Below, in pieces: positions 5,083 through 6,092 of a DNA stretch of 6,092 nt. The first letter of the stretch is position 1. Each line of letters starts with the position of its first letter. Origin of the DNA: Bacteroidales bacterium (GTDB lineage Bacteria > Bacteroidota > Bacteroidia > Bacteroidales > JAADJA01); assembly GCA_030635465.1 (NCBI GenBank), contig DAOVYU010000080.1:1-6092 (forward strand). Direction: 5' to 3'. The position numbers and the translations under genes are program-made. Under the pieces are notes generated by a model. It did not search any database and had not been told where the DNA came from. It saw nothing but the letters and a program-made list of their open reading frames with translations.

Positions 5083-6092
5083 ATGATACACAGGAAACTT
5101 TATAGACTATTTTTTATTTTACTAATTATCTCAGGATTATGTTTTAGTCAGAATTTATATTCACAAACAGTTGTGCAATGGTATACATCCATGGGCGATT
5201 TCAGGGCTCAACTGAGGGAAGACCTGGTACCAATGACAGCACAAAATTTCATTGATCTTACAAATGCCAATTTTTATGATGACCTGATCTTTCACCGGGT
5301 AATTATCGAGTTTATGATCCAGGATGGTTGCCCATATGGGAATGGCACTGGTGGCCCGGGATACACTTTCGATGATGAATTCCATCCTGATTTACGTCAT
5401 GATGAACCAGGGATCCTATCCATGGCCAATTCAGGACCCAATACCAATGGATCGCAATATTTCATTACTGTTGTCCCTACTGAATGGTTGGATGATGTGC
5501 ATGCTGTATTTGGGAAGATCATTGATGGGTTAGAAGTTGTTTATGCTATCAGTGAAGTTGAAACAGATGGTAATGATAAACCATTGATTGACGTTGAAAT
5601 TGATAGTATCAGGGTGGTTACAGGAGATCCAGCAATTACTCTGACAGCACCTTCAGAAGGAATGAAATGGAATGCCAGTGTTGATAATGATATTACCTGG
5701 GATAGTGAATTTGTTGCTGATGTTAGAATTGAGTTTTCTTCGGATAATGGTCAATCCTGGACAGATATTGTTGAATCAACATCAGCAAATGCCAGATCAT
5801 ATACCTGGTCGGCAAACAATATTACTTCTCCAGAATGCCTAATAAAGATAAGTGATGTGGCAAACCCAACTGTATTTGATATTATTAATGCACCTTTTAC
5901 ATTGTGTAAATTGGATTTGCTTAACCCCAGCGGTTTTACCTTTTTTAGAGCTGGTTCACCGGTTGAAATTACATGGGACAGTGAAATGGTTGGAGATTTG
6001 ACCCTCTCTTATAAAACCTCCTCTACTGGAGATTGGGTTCTTATAGATGAAGGAGTACCGTCTTCAAATAATGTTTACTCATGGATACCAGA
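5083..6092 (+). CDS. Secreted cyclophilin-type peptidyl-prolyl isomerase with Ig-like repeats (3' truncated)
   Basis: The reading frame is open from the ATG at 5083 to the window end (336 full codons); an in-frame TAA at 5020 and no earlier ATG fix the start. Residues 1-28 form a signal peptide: basic HRKLYR, hydrophobic LFFILLIISGLCF, probable cleavage near Ser22 or Ser27. Cys20 is preceded by Leu, so this is not a good lipobox. Residues about 30-180 are a complete cyclophilin domain that should catalyse cis-trans isomerisation of prolyl bonds outside the cytoplasm. The active-site residues match human cyclophilin A: Arg72 (R55), Phe77 (F60), Gln80 (Q63), Ala115-Asn116 (A101-N102), Phe127 (F113), Trp135 (W121) and His140 (H126). 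From residue 184 on come two tandem beta-rich modules, each with ITWDSE (204-209 and 296-301) and a later Y-x-W (240-242, 332-334), repeating at about 92 residues. They resemble the Kre9/Knh1-like or Ig-like modules of secreted Bacteroidetes proteins, which often end in a type IX secretion sorting domain; that end lies outside the window. No terminator is in view. Confidence 0.92.
   Translation, partial: MIHRKLYRLFFILLIISGLCFSQNLYSQTVVQWYTSMGDFRAQLREDLVPMTAQNFIDLTNANFYDDLIFHRVIIEFMIQDGCPYGNGTGGPGYTFDDEFHPDLRHDEPGILSMANSGPNTNGSQYFITVVPTEWLDDVHAVFGKIIDGLEVVYAISEVETDGNDKPLIDVEIDSIRVVTGDPAITLTAPSEGMKWNASVDNDITWDSEFVADVRIEFSSDNGQSWTDIVESTSANARSYTWSANNITSPECLIKISDVANPTVFDIINAPFTLCKLDLLNPSGFTFFRAGSPVEITWDSEMVGDLTLSYKTSSTGDWVLIDEGVPSSNNVYSWIP

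Noticed and set aside
5161..5533. Open frames of 74 codons (minus, 5161-5385) and 69 codons (plus, 5324-5533)
   Set aside because: Both lie inside the cyclophilin domain, whose active-site residues are intact in the main frame, so they are shadows.
1..6092. CRISPR array, tRNA, rRNA, transposase or toxin-antitoxin pair
   Set aside because: No regularly spaced direct repeats, cloverleaf, rRNA-like segment or matching protein was found in either strand.

Overview
The window looks like chromosomal DNA of a Bacteroidetes (Bacteroidota) bacterium. The DNA is AT-rich, and start codons lack Shine-Dalgarno sequences. Two intergenic regions carry exact copies of the TAnnTTTG -7 promoter element used by the Bacteroidetes primary sigma factor. 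The proteins also fit this phylum: a 63-residue cold shock protein, a MBOAT/SGNH pair, and a secreted cyclophilin followed by Ig-like 'ITWDSE' modules. This assignment is inferred from style; no marker gene is present.

Layout. Bases 1-338 hold no convincing gene. They contain a pair of short inverted repeats with further nested pairing (78-286) and a second short palindromic repeat (297-324) that ends 14 bp before the next gene. A short-chain dehydrogenase/reductase gene lies at 339-1331 (+). A strong hairpin with A and T tracts on both sides (1527-1560) can end transcription from both directions. On the minus strand follow a cold shock protein (1590-1781) with its own promoter, then a compact gene set that reads right to left: a membrane-anchored SGNH/AlgJ-like protein (3769-4797), a MBOAT O-acyltransferase of the AlgI/DltB type (2344-3759) and a universal stress protein (1881-2327). 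The gaps within this set are only 9 and 16 bp, so it is probably one operon. A divergent 285-bp intergenic region separates it from a secreted cyclophilin-type peptidyl-prolyl isomerase (5083 to beyond the window end, +).

How the genes may work together. The MBOAT and SGNH-like proteins form the classical pair for moving acyl (usually acetyl) groups across the cytoplasmic membrane onto an extracytoplasmic glycan. No glycosyltransferase or polymerase gene is in view, so the acceptor is unknown. The co-transcribed UspA-type protein is an uncommon partner for such a pair and is the main functional curiosity. The cyclophilin and the SDR appear to be independent units.

I found no CRISPR array, tRNA, rRNA, intact insertion sequence or clear defence system. 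The least explained DNA is the repeat-rich region 78-325, which has the architecture of a REPIN/MITE-like non-autonomous element.
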